Of a stretch of DNA of 64,000 nt, positions 24,601 to 37,090 are shown in pieces. The notes below the pieces were generated by a model, which did not search any database, was not told where the DNA came from, and worked only from the letters and a program-made list of their open reading frames with translations. The position numbers were made by a program, and so were the translations under genes. Numbering within the stretch: position 1 is the first letter of the stretch; each line of letters begins with the position of its first letter. The DNA is from Saururus chinensis (taxonomy: Eukaryota; Streptophyta; Magnoliopsida; Piperales; Saururaceae): the NCBI GenBank assembly GCA_035235625.1, contig CP141141.1, positions 7,802,968 through 7,866,967 on the forward strand, written 5' to 3'.

Positions 24601-26106
24601 ATTGAGAGCGATGTGTGTTTGATTTGGTCTGTGTGCTGTATAAGCCCAGACATTTGATGCTCTGTTGAGAGCAAAGTATGTTTTTGATTCGGTCTGTGTG
24701 CTGTACAGGCCCAGACGTTTGATGCTCTGTTGAGAGCGTTGTATGTTTCCGCCCAAGAGTGGCATTGTACGTTTCTGCCCAAGAGTGGCAATGGCACTAT
24801 AAGACCCCTTATGGTGGGCAATTTTCTGGCACTATAAGACCCATAATGGTGGGCAACTCTATGGCACTATAAGACCCCTTATGTATGGGCAATTGTATGA
24901 CCCCTTGTGTGGGTGTATGTTTGTGCGCTCAGGTAAGTAGTATCATGGATCTACTCTTACCTGTTTGATCCAGTGCCCCATGAGCATTGGTGTACCTTAC
25001 CTTCGGAAAAGTCCATGGCGTCTAGTCACTCCCCGGAGGTTAAGGTGATGCCCCAGTGGCATTCTTTTCCTTTTCGACGTTGGAGCTTATTAGCTGTAAT
25101 AAGCTTCAGTGGTCGATAGTATGTATACGACTGTATGACTAAGTTTGTGCCTTTCTGAGTAAGCGTGTGATGATGAGTCTGTGCACGACTGTAAGATTGA
25201 GGATGAGTATGACTGTAAGAGTGTGAGTTTGAGCACGACTGTAAGAGTGTGAGTTTGAGTATGACAATAAGAGTTTGAATATGAGGACTACAGTAAGTGT
25301 AAGACTGTACGAGTAAGGTCGTACGAGTAAGTGTAAGACTGTACGAGTATGGTCGTACGAGTAAGTGTAAGACTATACGAGTAAGGGTAAGATTGTACGA
25401 GTAAGGTTGTACAAGTTGAGTAAGTTGTATGAGTTAGCGTATGATGGTACGAGTATGTTTGTAAGACCCTGATTAAGGGTGTTTGTGTAAGTTTGATAAG
25501 ATGGTGTGTTATGCATGCTTATATGCTTATGTGCATAATTATGTTATACGTTGTTTGCCTCATGTTGTGTTGCATGACGCATGTTTTATGAACTTATTGA
25601 GTTCACCGTTTGGGATTTCCCCAACTGGGTATTTTCCTACTGAGTATGAAAATACTCACCCTACTTCTTTTAGCCCCGTTGTTCGAGAGGCTTTTGCAGG
25701 TTGTGTTGGTGAGTTCCTGGAGATGGACGCTCATTTCTGCGGTGTATTGTTTCCCCCTCGACTCAAGTATATTGGTGTCATGACCTGATGTATTTGATGA
25801 GATTTAAGTGTATGTATTCTGGACTTTTCATTTGGATCAGAGTAGACTATTTATGGGACTTGTACTCGGGGACGCCTGGGAGTTATTTGTATTTACAAAT
25901 CCATGATCATGGTAATTTAGTCGTACGTGTGTTTTCGAGTAGCGCCTAAGGATATTTGATTTGACGGTACGATGTTTAACCGTATTATGTTTTAAATTAT
26001 AAACTGTTTATACAAGTTTTGATTTTGTCATTTTGACTCTGATTTAACGTATAAAAAAAATTCTATGAGTTTTAAGAAAAAGGGATGAAAAATCTCGGGC
26101 ATTACA
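21632..26106 (+). mobile_element. Solo-LTR-like element, family LTR-2, copy 2
   Basis: It begins TGTAAGGTCCCTG and ends CTCGGGCATTACA. The flanking five bases are GTTTA at the left and ATTTA at the right, so the duplication has one mismatch. It runs in the opposite direction to 15064-19764 and shares its tracts in reverse order. A GC-rich block at about 21950-22800 gives long spurious frames on both strands. No retrotransposon protein is present. Confidence 0.7.
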
Positions 26107-27029
26107 ATTTATCCACTTATTGGTATTTTTCCTAACTACATATGTCAGTCTATCTTTAGGGTACACATTAAACTCTTATTGAGAATTTTTAAATTCACTC
26201 ATAGGTCCCTAAACCAGAGCCCCTAAGTTGGGTAAGTAAATATTACACGACAATTTAACTACAAGGGGTAAAAATATCACATTATAGACTTTTAGATTTT
26301 TCCCTAATCTAAAACTTGGTCAGGGGACTCCCAACCCTCTCTAAATGCATTAGTAATTTTATAAAAAAAACTTGGACACTTATACCATCTTAAACCGGAC
26401 CCGGGTCAGTTATTTTTTCTATTTCAAAATTCACCCCCTTTTTTATTTGAACCGGACCAGGGATTAATTCCCCTGGTCCACAGGTTGTCTCCTTCATAGA
26501 GACAACTTCCACTCATAGTCTGTCGTGACTCCAGGTTCCAGTAGAGAACCCCCACTAGCTCCAATGCCCAAATCGCTAGAGATGGATCTACCTAACACTG
26601 GAATCTTCTCCCAAAATCAAAGCCCAAAGCTTTCCCATCATGATGGTGTGGGGCGGCTGACTAGAAGTAGATTTGGAGCTCTAGCTCCAAATCCTCGTCG
26701 AAGCTTTCTCCACTCCATCATGAAGCCAAGGCAGGGGGATAGGCCTAACCATCCATCATTGAGGGGCAATCTCGATAACCTTGACGCTGCCTCTATCCAG
26801 TGGCCAACTACGATTCCTCCAGTAGCTAGAAAGCCCCCTTTTTTTCCTTTTGTCCGTACAATAGCCGACGGATGTTGCTTTCTATGCTAGGACCAGCCAC
26901 CGGATGTTGCTATCTAGGCTATGATCAACTAGAGACATCTAGATAGGCCACAGGGTTGCCCTTTTTGAGGTTCTCCTGGAGGAAGATGGACCGCGGTCAC
27001 CACTATCTCAAACTCTACCCATCGCCTAG

Positions 27030-27461
27030 TAGTAATATTAGCTACATTTAAAAAACAACATCGGTAATAGTATTAATTTATTTTAAAAAAAATGTAACAT
27101 TTTATTTGCAATGCATTGTTTAAAGTGTCGCTAATAGTACAAGTAATTGGGACTCTAGGATAAAACATCGCTATTATTAATACTATTTCTGACGCTTTTC
27201 AAAAAATGTCAAAAATAGTTCAAATTTTTTAAAAAAAATTAACTTTATAACTATTAGCGACGCCTATTTAAAAGCCTTACAAATAGTGTTAGTTTTAGAT
27301 ATTCTTTTATAAAAGTGTCACTAATAATTGAACTATTAGCGACATTTTATAAAAAGTGTAGCAAATATATATAAATTTTGAAACGCTTTTATATGCATCC
27401 CAAATACTAGATTTTAGTGGCGCTTAGGTTTGCATCACTAATAGTCCTTTTTGTTGTAGTG
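27030..27461 (+). mobile_element. CACTA (En/Spm) element, 3' end remnant
   Basis: It ends GCATCACTAATAGTCC then TTTTTGTTGTAGTG, the reverse complement of a CACTACAACAAAAA terminus. Many GCGAC/GTCGCTAAT-type subterminal words occur through 27060-27430. No 5' terminus or transposase is visible. It separates the LTR-1 copy from the copia remnant and may have truncated both. Confidence 0.6.
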
Positions 27462-27479
27462 ATTGGAAAGAATAATAGT

Positions 27480-30294
27480 GTTGAATTTTTCATATCATTG
27501 TTTAGGAGTTTGTTTTATACCATATAAATATCTAACTAACTTACACATATTTATCTCTTGACTAGGCACTACAATTCCCTCTAGCTTATCTATATACATT
27601 TTTTCTTCTAATTTACCATTTAAGAATGTTGTCTTGACATCCATTTGGTGAATATCAAGGTGATAATGAGTAGCTAGTACTAAAAACACTTTAATAGTAG
27701 TTATTCTAGTCACAGGAGAATAAGTGTTAAAGTAATATGGACCTTCCTTTTGACTATATTATTTAGAGACTAGCTTCGTTTTACACCTTTTAATGGACGC
27801 ATCCAAATTCAATATCTTTTTAAATATCCACTTGCACACAAGTGGTAGATTAGTTAAGATCCACATTTCATGTGCAAGTATGAAGTTTATCTCACTTTGT
27901 AGAGCCATAGGTGGTAGATTAGTTAAGATGAGCATTATTAGCTATCATAGCCTCGCTATAAACTATAGGGTCATCTCCCACCAAGAAGGTGTAGAAGTCA
28001 TCCCCAAAGGTCTTTTCTAATCTTTGTATTTTGCTTCCCTTTAGTTCAAATTCATCATTTGCTACCCTAGAACTTGATGATTATATTTCTTGGCAATGCA
28101 TAGCCATGTTATTTATTTCTTTAAGAGGGGAGATGTGCTCAAAGAACACTACATCATCGGATTCATTTATGGTATTGGGTGCATAATATGATTAGGCCTT
28201 TTTACCAAGAATTTTTATGGCATTACTATTATGCACATAACCAATGAATACTCCATCATAAGTAGTCTTAGGTTCTAGTTGGTTTACATTTATATTGAAA
28301 ATTTTAATCTTATCAAGGCATCCCCACACTTTGAAAATTTTCAAACTAGGATTTCTTCCTTTCATTAATAAAAAGGATCTTTATTTTGACCTTTTCATAG
28401 AACTCCATTCAAAATAAAACAAGCAGAGAGAATTGCTTCTTCCCACATGTTTTTAGGCAATTCTAAAGAAGATAACATAGATTTCATCATATATAAAAAT
28501 GTTCTATTTTTCCTTTCAAGTATGTCATTAGATTGAGGAGAGTAGGGGTTATAGTTTACAAATTATCTCATTGTCTTTGCAAAACTTGCTAAACTAATGT
28601 GAACAATATTCTCCACCACAATGCGATTTAATCTTTTGATTCTTAAATTAGTTTGGTTCTCAACCTCATTCTTAAAAAAATTGAAATTTTCATAAGCATT
28701 ATCTTTTGATTTAAGTAAGAATACATGAAACTATTTAGAATAAACATAATGAATACTTTATACCTCCACAAGACATTACTTCATTCATTTTGCAAACATC
28801 ACTATGAACAAGCTCAAAAAGATAAGAAGCATGATCACTAGATTTATAAGGTTTTCTAAGTAATTTAGATTGAACACATATTTCACACTTAGAATAAGTC
28901 TCAATAGCAGATTTAGAAATCAAATTAAGACTCATCATTCTCTGTTAAAGTGTGAGCACTCACATGTTCAAGTCTTATATGCCACATATCACAAGCAACA
29001 ATATTGAAAATAAATGAACTCTTATAATAAAAAGAAGTGTCACTACAACTAATAACATTCAACTTAAATAAGTCATTGCATTTTTTTTCCTACAAATACT
29101 CCAAATTTAGAAATTACAACTTTATTTAACAAACACTAATTTAAAACCCTCTTGACTAAGTACTCCACTGGCTAAGTTCTTCCTTATGGAGAGTCAATGT
29201 TAATCTCACATCCACCTTTCCTTCTCCAACCACTCGTGCTATAGAGTCATTCCCCATTGTTACTGCTCTCTCTTTCACCTCCTAATACAAAAGAAAAGAA
29301 GATAGATCAATCAATAGGTTGACTAGACAAATTTAAAACTAGGTGAGTAAATTCAAACTTGTCATTGTGTCCAACTAAGTTCTCCCATGTGATCACCATG
29401 TTGACTTGAGTTTTGACCTTCATTGTCTATTCTCTTCCTTTGCAAGAATTGCCTTGCAAAGTGTCCAAGTTGACCACATACAAAATAAGGATTCTTTTTC
29501 TTGTCTCTCTTGATCTTCCCTTTAGGCTTGGTTGGGTTCAAGTTGTTGTTCTTCTTATTGGAGTTGTTATTGTTTTTTTTCTTGCCTAAGTGATTTTGGG
29601 TGGTTCTCTACCACATTTGCATGCCCATTAGACTAATCATTACTTGAGCAGAAGAGCTTTTACCTAGTTTCTTCTTCTCTCTACATCTTTCCTCTATTTG
29701 AATGGAAATAATAAAATAGTCCAATGACATTACCCCCCTCTTCTATTTTAGAGTAACTTGAAAATCATTTCAAAAGTGTGGTAGTTTGTTTATCAAGGTT
29801 GGATCTTGTAGCCTCTCATCAATTGGAATTCCCGTTTCAAATATTTTGGCTACAATTTTTTAACTTCCACTACTTGTTCTTTAACCAGTTTATCATCCAT
29901 CATTTTATGGTCAAAATATTTTCCTACAACATATTTTTCTTCTCCAATATGCTCCTGACCAAATTTCTTTTCAAGGGCTTTCCAAAGTTCTTTATTTGAA
30001 GGCAATTTATAGTAAAAGCCATATAGTAAATCACTATGACAGCTAAAGATATGACGATGACAAAGATCATCCTTCCTCTTGAATATCCTATTAGAGTCTG
30101 ATTTGCCGGTTTATGTTCTTCAGAATTTCCATCTACCTGATTAGTTAAAACATGAAACATTTTAAGGGTGGTCCACCAAAATTTCATTTTGTTTTATCAT
30201 CTTTTAAAATCTTTAACTTCAAACCAATCTGGTTGAAGACTCTTGTCAACACCCAAGATGATAACAAATACCAAAAGAAATGTCGTTATAAAAT
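27480..30294 (-). pseudogene. Ty1/copia gag-pol, decayed
   Basis: Copia polyprotein remains appear in family order on the minus strand. A gag segment lies at 29924-30187 (residues FGKPLKRNL). A zinc knuckle is near 29440-29500 (YFVCGQLGHFARQF, last Cys lost). A GAG-pre-integrase segment lies at 28735-28938 (ETYSKCEICVQSKL and LVHSDVCKMNEVM). An integrase piece is near 28430-28545 (YSPQSND, ERKNRTF, LPKNMWEEAI). Reverse transcriptase lies at 27495-27713 (MDVKTTFLNGKLEE, CKLVRYLYGIKQ). Many stops and shifts separate them. The remainder of the reverse transcriptase and RNase H are missing, the element ending next to a CACTA remnant. The LTR lies just upstream, at 30295 and above. Confidence 0.85.
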
Positions 30295-30657
30295 TGTTGG
30301 GTGAACAAGGGTTACCATAACGGTGATGCTAGAAGTTACTACTAAGAATTTCAGTAAGCAAATATGAGCAATGAACAAAGTCCAAAGTGTCTATAAGAAA
30401 CTAACTTTGAAACGAGATTCTCCACTTCAATGCACGGCTCTCTGGCTACCCGCTCCCAAGATATAATGGACCTCTTTTAAGAATCCTGGGTACATTCCAA
30501 TAATTCAAAAGCGAACTCTAGAGGATAACTTGTTGCCCCATCTACATATTACTAAAAGTTGACTCCTTTAAAATAAAAATTAATGTTGAAGGAAGAAAAT
30601 TAAAGAGAATTTGAATAGATAGAAATTTTTATCATATAGAATAAGGGTTTAGGACAT
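30295..30657 (-). mobile_element. Copia 5' LTR, partial
   Basis: In plus orientation it begins TGTTGGGTGAACAAGG and parallels 13123-13480. On the element's own strand it lies upstream of gag, as a 5' LTR should. The neighbouring TTTTGGTATTTGTTATC on the minus strand may be a decayed primer-binding site. The similarity to 13123 and beyond stops at 30657, where a MULE terminus begins, so the LTR was split by that insertion. Confidence 0.65.
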
Positions 30658-31067
30658 GGGAAAATTATTAAAAAAATAATTACCAAAATCGCGGAGAGAG
30701 AAAAATATTTCCCAAAGTGGTCTCTGTTTTGTCCACGTAGGCGCCAGCCAAGCGCAGGCACCTGCGTGGCTTTTATAAATTTTTTTCGTTTTTGTCCTTC
30801 TAAATAACAAAATCATATGTAAGTTGATTTCGTCCCTTCGGCTTTTCAACTGAAGGTTTCGGCGTTTAAGGGATTTCGTCCTTACGATTGACGAAATGAA
30901 CTTAAAACTGATTTCGTCCTTTGTCCTTTGAAAGGACGAAATCAACTTAAAAGATACTTTCATCCTTCAGAAAAATGAAATCTACTAAATAGTAAATTTT
31001 GTCCTTTGAAAGGACAAAATCTTCTTAAAAAAGTTTTTTTAGATAACTTACAATCGGAAGCGACCCC

Positions 31068-31205
31068 TATCCCCGTATAACATCACATATGTTCCACACA
31101 AAAAATATAAATATGTCCTTGTATAACATCACATATATTCCAAACAAAACATATAAATCTGTCCATGTATAACATCACACATGTTCCACATAAACAATAT
31201 ATAAA
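31068..31205. repeat. Tandem repeat near the MULE end
   Basis: Three copies of a ~55-bp unit containing TATAACATCACATATGTTCC and an ATATAAAT segment. The position just inside the subterminal hairpins suggests a role in transposase binding, which is inference. Confidence 0.75.
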
Positions 31206-31487
31206 TCACAATATTATCAACACATCAAGTGATTAGAAAGTCAATGGGTAGTTCATAAATTACATACAATGTTCTTAAAATGTTTTGGTTTACAAAACAA
31301 GCATAAAACAACTCTAAGTCGCTCTACCTCTCCTACCCCTACGATTACGACCTCGAAGCTGTACAAGCTCTTCCTGCTCTTCCTACTCCTCTTGATCCTG
31401 CTTCGCATAAGTAACACATGGCTCACCATAAGTAACAAAAGACTCCACATAAGATAATAGGATAAGAACCGCACGAGCTGTCCGTTG

Positions 31488-33499
31488 TCATCTATGATAT
31501 ACTATCGGATCTGGGCGTGGGTAGGCTAGATGTGGAGCAACAAGAGATGATGAACGTGGAGGAGAGCCAGGTGCTGCAAATGAAGATGTAATATCCGGGA
31601 ATGGAGAGTGCCTCGATAGTGTATGAGCTACCTCATCGATGGGATAATGTCCATGAGCGTCTACAATAACTGATTGAAGTGGTGGCAAACTATGAAGGAC
31701 AGCCTCATGGTGTCTGACTATCGACTCACATGATGCTATTAAGCCCTCACTCGAAGTAAAGGTGTTAAGTGCGCCAGTCAAATAGGTATATATCCATCGC
31801 CTAAACCAAGATATAAAAAAAAATAAGTCATAAATAATAAACAAGAAATAAAAATATTATCATATAATTAATTAAGATATACTTACCAAAGCTGCCTCAG
31901 ACACACCCCTCAGCTGATAAGTAATCTCCTCTGCAAAATCATGTGGTAAAACATATCTGCGTGTAATGGTTAAATGTCATTGCACATACGGGATATGAAC
32001 ATCTCGTGATGTTGTAGTCATCTCCACTCAGATAATAGTGGCTCTCCTATTATCCCATTGAGCGATATATGCTGCATGATGTAGACCCCGGTTGGTAATA
32101 TCGCGACCTTGTCTAGTGATCTGATGGACAAGCTCTACAGTACGAGGAGGGACCTCTTGCTCGAAGTTAAATTTGAGCATCACACGATCAGGTACGTATA
32201 GCTCAACAATCTCAAAATAGATGATTGACATTTGAGATAGCCACACATCTCTTCCCTCCATGCAAAGAGGAAGTAACTCAGCCAACACCTCAGGTGAGTA
32301 TCCAAATGACCTATACAATTTATAAATATAATTAGTTTTTAATGGCCTTCATAGCTTATACTCATTATATGGAATGTGATAATGAAATGAAATTACCTAA
32401 TAAGGCCACGGTGGTCTAACTCTCCTGTATACAAATGAAAGACTCCTTGGGGATTTTTTATTTTTCTCCTCCGAACATCCCACCTTAAGGAGTCAAATTT
32501 AAAACATAAGTTCAACACATCCAAATAAAACTATGCTAAAAAATATAAGTGTAAAAAAATAACCTACCTGGCTCCTAATGGAGCACCATCGACTACGTGA
32601 CCCATCTCAATAGTTAGTCGACCGACATGTACATACTCCCACGACCATAGCTATGTCACAAAATATTATAAAATTAATTAAAAAATATGAAGTAATTGTA
32701 CGTGTAAAAAATAGTAACTTCAATAAATTCATTTACCTAAAGAAGGGTAACAAACTGCAATCCCCGAGGTCATAGCCTAACAAGCTTTCTCTAACTCTCG
32801 GTATAAAAACTCAAGGGTGGCACTGCCCCATGCATAAGTGCCCGCTATTTTGAAATATGCCAAGAGGGAGAGATACGTAGCCCCAAGTAAATGTAACAAA
32901 TATGCATGTACATATTGCTCAATCACTATCTCGGTGGCATCTGCTGGGAGTGCATGAAACTCACATAATAGCCATCTAAGGCTCACTCAGCTACCACGCA
33001 TCACTTAAAGAGGAGGTGCTCTGCTAAGAAGTCCAACTAATAAATCCAAATCTCCTTCTCCTGTCGTGCTTGTCCATCGATGCGAAATCCTAGAAGAACT
33101 ACCACATCCATAAGAGTGATGGACATCTACCCATAACGTAGGTAAAACATATGTGTCTCCCTCCTCCATCTCTCTACAAGAGCTATAACCAAAGGCCTAT
33201 CGAGATGAATGTACCATACATGAATAAAGTGTGCAAATCCTACTAGCTCAATGTATGGTAGAATACGCTCATTTATGGGCCACTGTCGGAGGTATCTAAA
33301 ATGTTCAGTGCACTCAAGGCACTCGCGTCCTACAATTAGTTTAAATATTATAACCCAACCTAACATATAGTCTAAAAAACAAAATAAAATTCATGAACAG
33401 TTAGAATACCTCTCCTCATCAAATAGAAGCCGACCTATGTGACTCCTGTTGGACAAGTACCAACTCATCAATGGGGCCTAGCCCGTAAAAAGGCTCCAT
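31488..33499 (-). pseudogene. Plant mobile domain (PMD) protein gene, decayed
   Basis: PMD segments appear in order on the minus strand. The start is MEPFYGLGPIDELVL with HRS (33499-33430). Next come ALVERWRRETHMFYLRYG and MSITLMDVVVLLGFRIDG (33200-33050), SLRWLLCEFHALP and YAWGSATLEFLYREL (32986-32780), and FGYSPEVLAELLPLC, IYFEIVELYVPDRVM and RGLHHAAYIAQWDNR (32318-32030). A Pro/Ser-rich tail ends near 31488. This is the domain of Arabidopsis MAIN/MAIL1, also known in MULE and Ty3/gypsy elements. Stops, shifts and AT-rich probable introns break it. No phosphatase or protease domain is attached. It sits directly downstream of the transposase on the same strand. Confidence 0.8.
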
Positions 33500-33599
33500 A
33501 TGATCTATATGTTCTATGGAGAAATAAGAATATGAGGAACATATAGTCATATCTAAGATAGAGAGTAAACAAAAAGCCATAGTCTAATTGTATATTTAC

Positions 33600-33677
33600 C
33601 CATCAATAGGAGGGTTAGTGCATTTTTACTACTATGCCTAAATTGTTTGCACCTCCCACATTTATACCCTACTCTAC
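33600..33677 (-). pseudogene. MULE transposase C-terminal zinc knuckle
   Basis: The minus strand reads RVGYKCGRCKQFRHSSKNA, matching the C-x2-C-x4-H-x4-C knuckle at the C-terminus of MuDR-type transposases, with the final Cys changed to Ala. It is separated from the rest of the transposase by the LTR-like insertion at 33678-35697. Confidence 0.7.
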
Positions 33678-35697
33678 TGTAACGACCCGACCCAAGCCAG
33701 GTCCACAAAATCACTAATAGAAAATTTTTCTTTTCTTTGAGCCAGGAATCATCATCTGTGTATGAGAGGTACAACGTTCGTCTACACACTACGAAGCTTC
33801 AAGGCTTCCCCATATGTAGACTTAAGTTGTAATGGACATACACAATGAAGCTTCATAGTTCGTTGCGTGAAAAATAACATAAAACATATATTTATAAATG
33901 ATTTGGATCGGGCCAATGTTCTTTTACCGTTGGTTGCCTATGTACGTATTGGATATTATTCCAATACGATCGGATCCGAACGTAGTTCTGCCTAACGGCT
34001 ACTACATACAACAATCGTTACAAAATCATATATGTTAAAATACGTATATACTAATATTTACAAAAATTTGTCATATATCGGAGTTAAGCAGAAATTAATA
34101 AGCCAAAAACGTACATCTCGCTCTACCACCGAGCAAAATCATAACCACACATACACCTATCGCTCTATCACTGAGCCGAGACCGAAAACACATATTTCAT
34201 GTCTCGCTCCACCCTAGAGTGAGACCACACACAATATAGCATATAAGCGTACATCATGGCATATAAAGCACACATCATGGCATATAAGCATAGCAAGCAT
34301 ATGGATTGTAGCATAGCACACATCCTAATTTAGCACATGCAGCTCTATAATTTAAACGGGATGTCAAAAATACTTACTCCTGCATTCGTCTCTTCTTGGC
34401 ATCCTTCCTTTAGGATCCAAGGGTAGGAGACAAAGCTTCCTTTAACCTCCATACGTTCCTCGTTTTTCACCAAAAGACTACATACAAATGCGCATTGAAA
34501 CTGGAGACTCATCTCATTCTCCGTGTCCATGGGCAGCTGACAGAACCTCCCCTACTGGGATTGCTTCTCTGGTTGTGGCTCGGCAACTTTGGCTAGAACC
34601 CCGTCTTTCTCTGGGTCTCTTTTTCTTACTCTGGTGTTCAAGGATGGCGGGCAGGGTCTCTTCTAGTCTCAAGGCATCTCCTCATACGATCACCAACTCA
34701 GAAAATGGAACCCTCCATCGCGTAGAACACACTCAATTTAGTCAAGAACGCCTCTTAAATCGACTAAATCGGAGTTAGGATGGACAGAAACAGAGAAAAT
34801 GAAGTTGGTCGGTGCTCGAAGATAACGGGCAAAAACTCTCCTTGTCTTGGGGCGTTTCCTCCTTATACGATCATCAACTCAGAAAATAGAACCCTCCATC
34901 GCATAGAGCATACTTGATTTAGTCAAGAACTCCTCTTGAATCGACTAAATCAGAGTTAGGATGGCCAGAAACAAAGAAAACAAAGTTGGTCGGTGCTCGA
35001 AGATAATGGGCAGAACCTCTCCTTGTCTTGGGGCATTTTCTCCTTATACAATAGCCAACTCGAATAAATAACCACTCCATTGCATAGAGTATGCTCGATT
35101 TAGTAGGAAACGGGTCTTAAAAGGCCTTAATTGGCCTCAGAACTGTCAGAAACGGGGGAGGAGAAGTTCTGATCGAAAAATGAGTCCAAATAGGGTATAA
35201 ATAGGCAAGCCGGGCTGAAAAACCGCAGCGCCGCGATTTTTAACCCGCGGCGCCGCCGCTGTTACCCACCATGCAGCGCATCATAGCCGTGTGTTACGCG
35301 TGCCACGCGTGCATCGAACACGCACGCCGTGCTAATTTTTATTTTTATTTTTTAAAAAGAACCTTCAAACGCACGTAACTTCCTACCCCGGATTCGGATT
35401 TGCGTGTTCTTGCTACCGTTGGACTCGTATCGACGAGCGCTTCGATACCAACCTACTTAAAGCAATAAATTGTGCTCTTTATAATTGGGTCCCACCTATA
35501 TTGCACATTTCTTGAATATCGTAACTTCCGGTCCCAACCTCCATTTCGCTCGTTCTTTGATTCGTTATGCTCATTTCTTCGAGCTCTACTCAAGTACGGA
35601 GGTTTCAACAGTTAAAACTGTCTATAATTTATTAAAAAAAATCACTAATTACCTCTAACCCCCTTGGTTAGACGTAATCGAAAAGCAGGGTGTTACA
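33678..35697. mobile_element. Solo-LTR-like element, family LTR-4, inside the MULE
   Basis: The ends are TGTAACGACCCGACCC and AGCAGGGTGTTACA, and the exact 5-bp duplication TCTAC flanks it (33673-33677 and 35698-35702). It is 2020 bp with no gag/pol and no internal terminal repeats. It contains a ~180-bp tandem repeat (34676-35090). It splits the MULE transposase reading unit just before the zinc knuckle. Confidence 0.8.
34676..35090. repeat. ~180-bp tandem repeat in LTR-4
   Basis: Two full copies and a partial third of a unit containing ACGATCACCAACTCAGAAAA, CGACTAAATCGGAGTTAGGA and GGTCGGTGCTCGAAGATAA. The copies start near 34676, 34853 and 35034. Confidence 0.85.
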
Positions 35698-35702
35698 TCT
35701 AC

Positions 35703-37090
35703 CATCTCTCTCCATAGTCACACGGTCCATTGAATTCCTAATGCGGACATATTGTGGGTGACCGGGTTGTCTTGTTACTTTTGGAGGTAATAACACATAA
35801 GGCATATCTTTTTCCCAAAATTCCCGACCACGAGGAGAGTAGAATTGTGTGGAGCACACATTCTATAAGTGGTTGATGTGTAACATAGTTCTGCCCATAT
35901 AGGCTCCTGCTTTCCCCACACAGGGAGAAAATGAGAGTAAGGATACTAGTAGACTTGAGGAAAATTGTATCTACAAGTATGATGAGCCGCATTCACAATA
36001 ACCACCCTGCCACACATGGACATCACTTCATACTCATTGTGGTTGATCCTTTACCTATATAGTCCCCAATTTTACTTGTTTGTTCTCTAATTATCCTGTC
36101 CACTCTAGGAGTATACGCGGTGGCTATGGCATCCAAAGCACAAAATCGTTTCACAAAGAGTTTACTACCCAATAAAAAATAGTTGACGCTAAAGCCTGCA
36201 CGGGTAATCCTCATGCCCCCTTAAAGACATTATTTAAACTATCTGTCATATTTGTAGTCATCATGTCCAATCTTCTAAAACCATCGTGAGCAAGAGACCG
36301 TTGTTCAGGGTCTCCTTAGAGGAGTAGTTTAGCCCTAGGACTTTCCTAACCAATCAAATTCATTTTAGTATCAAATTATTCTACTTTCAATACACATGTT
36401 GCTACCCCAATCAAATCCATCGGTGTATCATTCTTTTAAAAAAAATTAGGTGATGGATGCAATATCAATGGTAGAAGAATGGTAGGGAAAAAATCTCAGG
36501 CAGAACCTTCTAAAGTCCCTTATGTCGATCTGAAATGATTCCATCATTCATCATATCCATAAGTACATTCTCCCTCAATCGACTTAAGAACCATTTCCAA
36601 TTATCATAATCTTCCTTTGCTACTATCCCGAATGTTAGAGGAAATAGCTCATTGTTCCCGTCAGTAGCCGTTGCAGCTATAAGAGCATCGAGATACCTAC
36701 TATACACGTCAGTGGCATCAACAACAATCACCGGGATGCAATGCCAAAACCCAGTATAGACAGCCCAAATGCCTAAATGCCCAAAACATCCACGTAAATC
36801 TCAGACACGGGCTACCATCTACACCATCTACTAGATCATACTCCAACTTGTACTAGGTAACGGGATTCGCATCATGCACTGCCTTAAGGCACATTAGCAA
36901 CAATTTGTATAATTTAGCCTAATCCCCATAAATTGCTTTTATGGTCATATTCCTTACCGCATATGCTTTCATATAAGAAGTGTTAACGTGGAACTTCTCC
37001 TTCATTCTTTGAATAATATCACCTGGTGTGAGAGTTAATTCGACTTGGATGGCAGGCATTATGACCTTCGAAACAATTCCTCGTATAGCT
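35703..37090 (-). pseudogene. MULE transposase, decayed
   Basis: On the minus strand an N-terminal segment appears near 37060-36900 (MPAIQVELTLTPGDIIQRMK, FHVNTSYMKAYAVRN). The DDE region follows at 36731-36510 (IVVDATDVYSRYLDALIAAT, GNNELFPLTFGIV, ISDRHKG); the acidic residues in VDATDVY and ISDRHKG match catalytic positions of MULE transposases. Further on a decayed SWIM finger and a tail QPGHPQYVRIRNSMDR (35760-35715) lead into the displaced zinc knuckle at 33600-33677. Stops and frameshifts break the frame throughout, so it is not functional as it stands. It is the likely coding relative of the shorter MULEs at 9949 and 39925. Confidence 0.8.

Larger units (their letters stand above)
14606..26990 (-). 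mobile_element. LTR-1 copy 2, inverted and split by two insertions
   Basis: It starts TGTCATGACCTGG, the reverse complement of an LTR-1 3' end, and can be followed in pieces: 14606-15063, 19765-21631 and about 26107-26990. These pieces run parallel to the reverse complement of 3542-6853. Examples are the CCTAATCAAGATAAA region, the GGTTCATGACCCG region, and the paired accounts of the ACCGGACC/GGTCCGGT segment. Two family LTR-2 elements interrupt it. The far end near 26990 is not clean and may have been cut by the adjacent CACTA remnant. No protein is encoded. Confidence 0.6.

Noticed and set aside
15064-26106. The two LTR-2 copies as the LTR pair of one retrotransposon
   Set aside because: They are inverted relative to each other, have different target duplications, and the DNA between them is LTR-1, not gag/pol.
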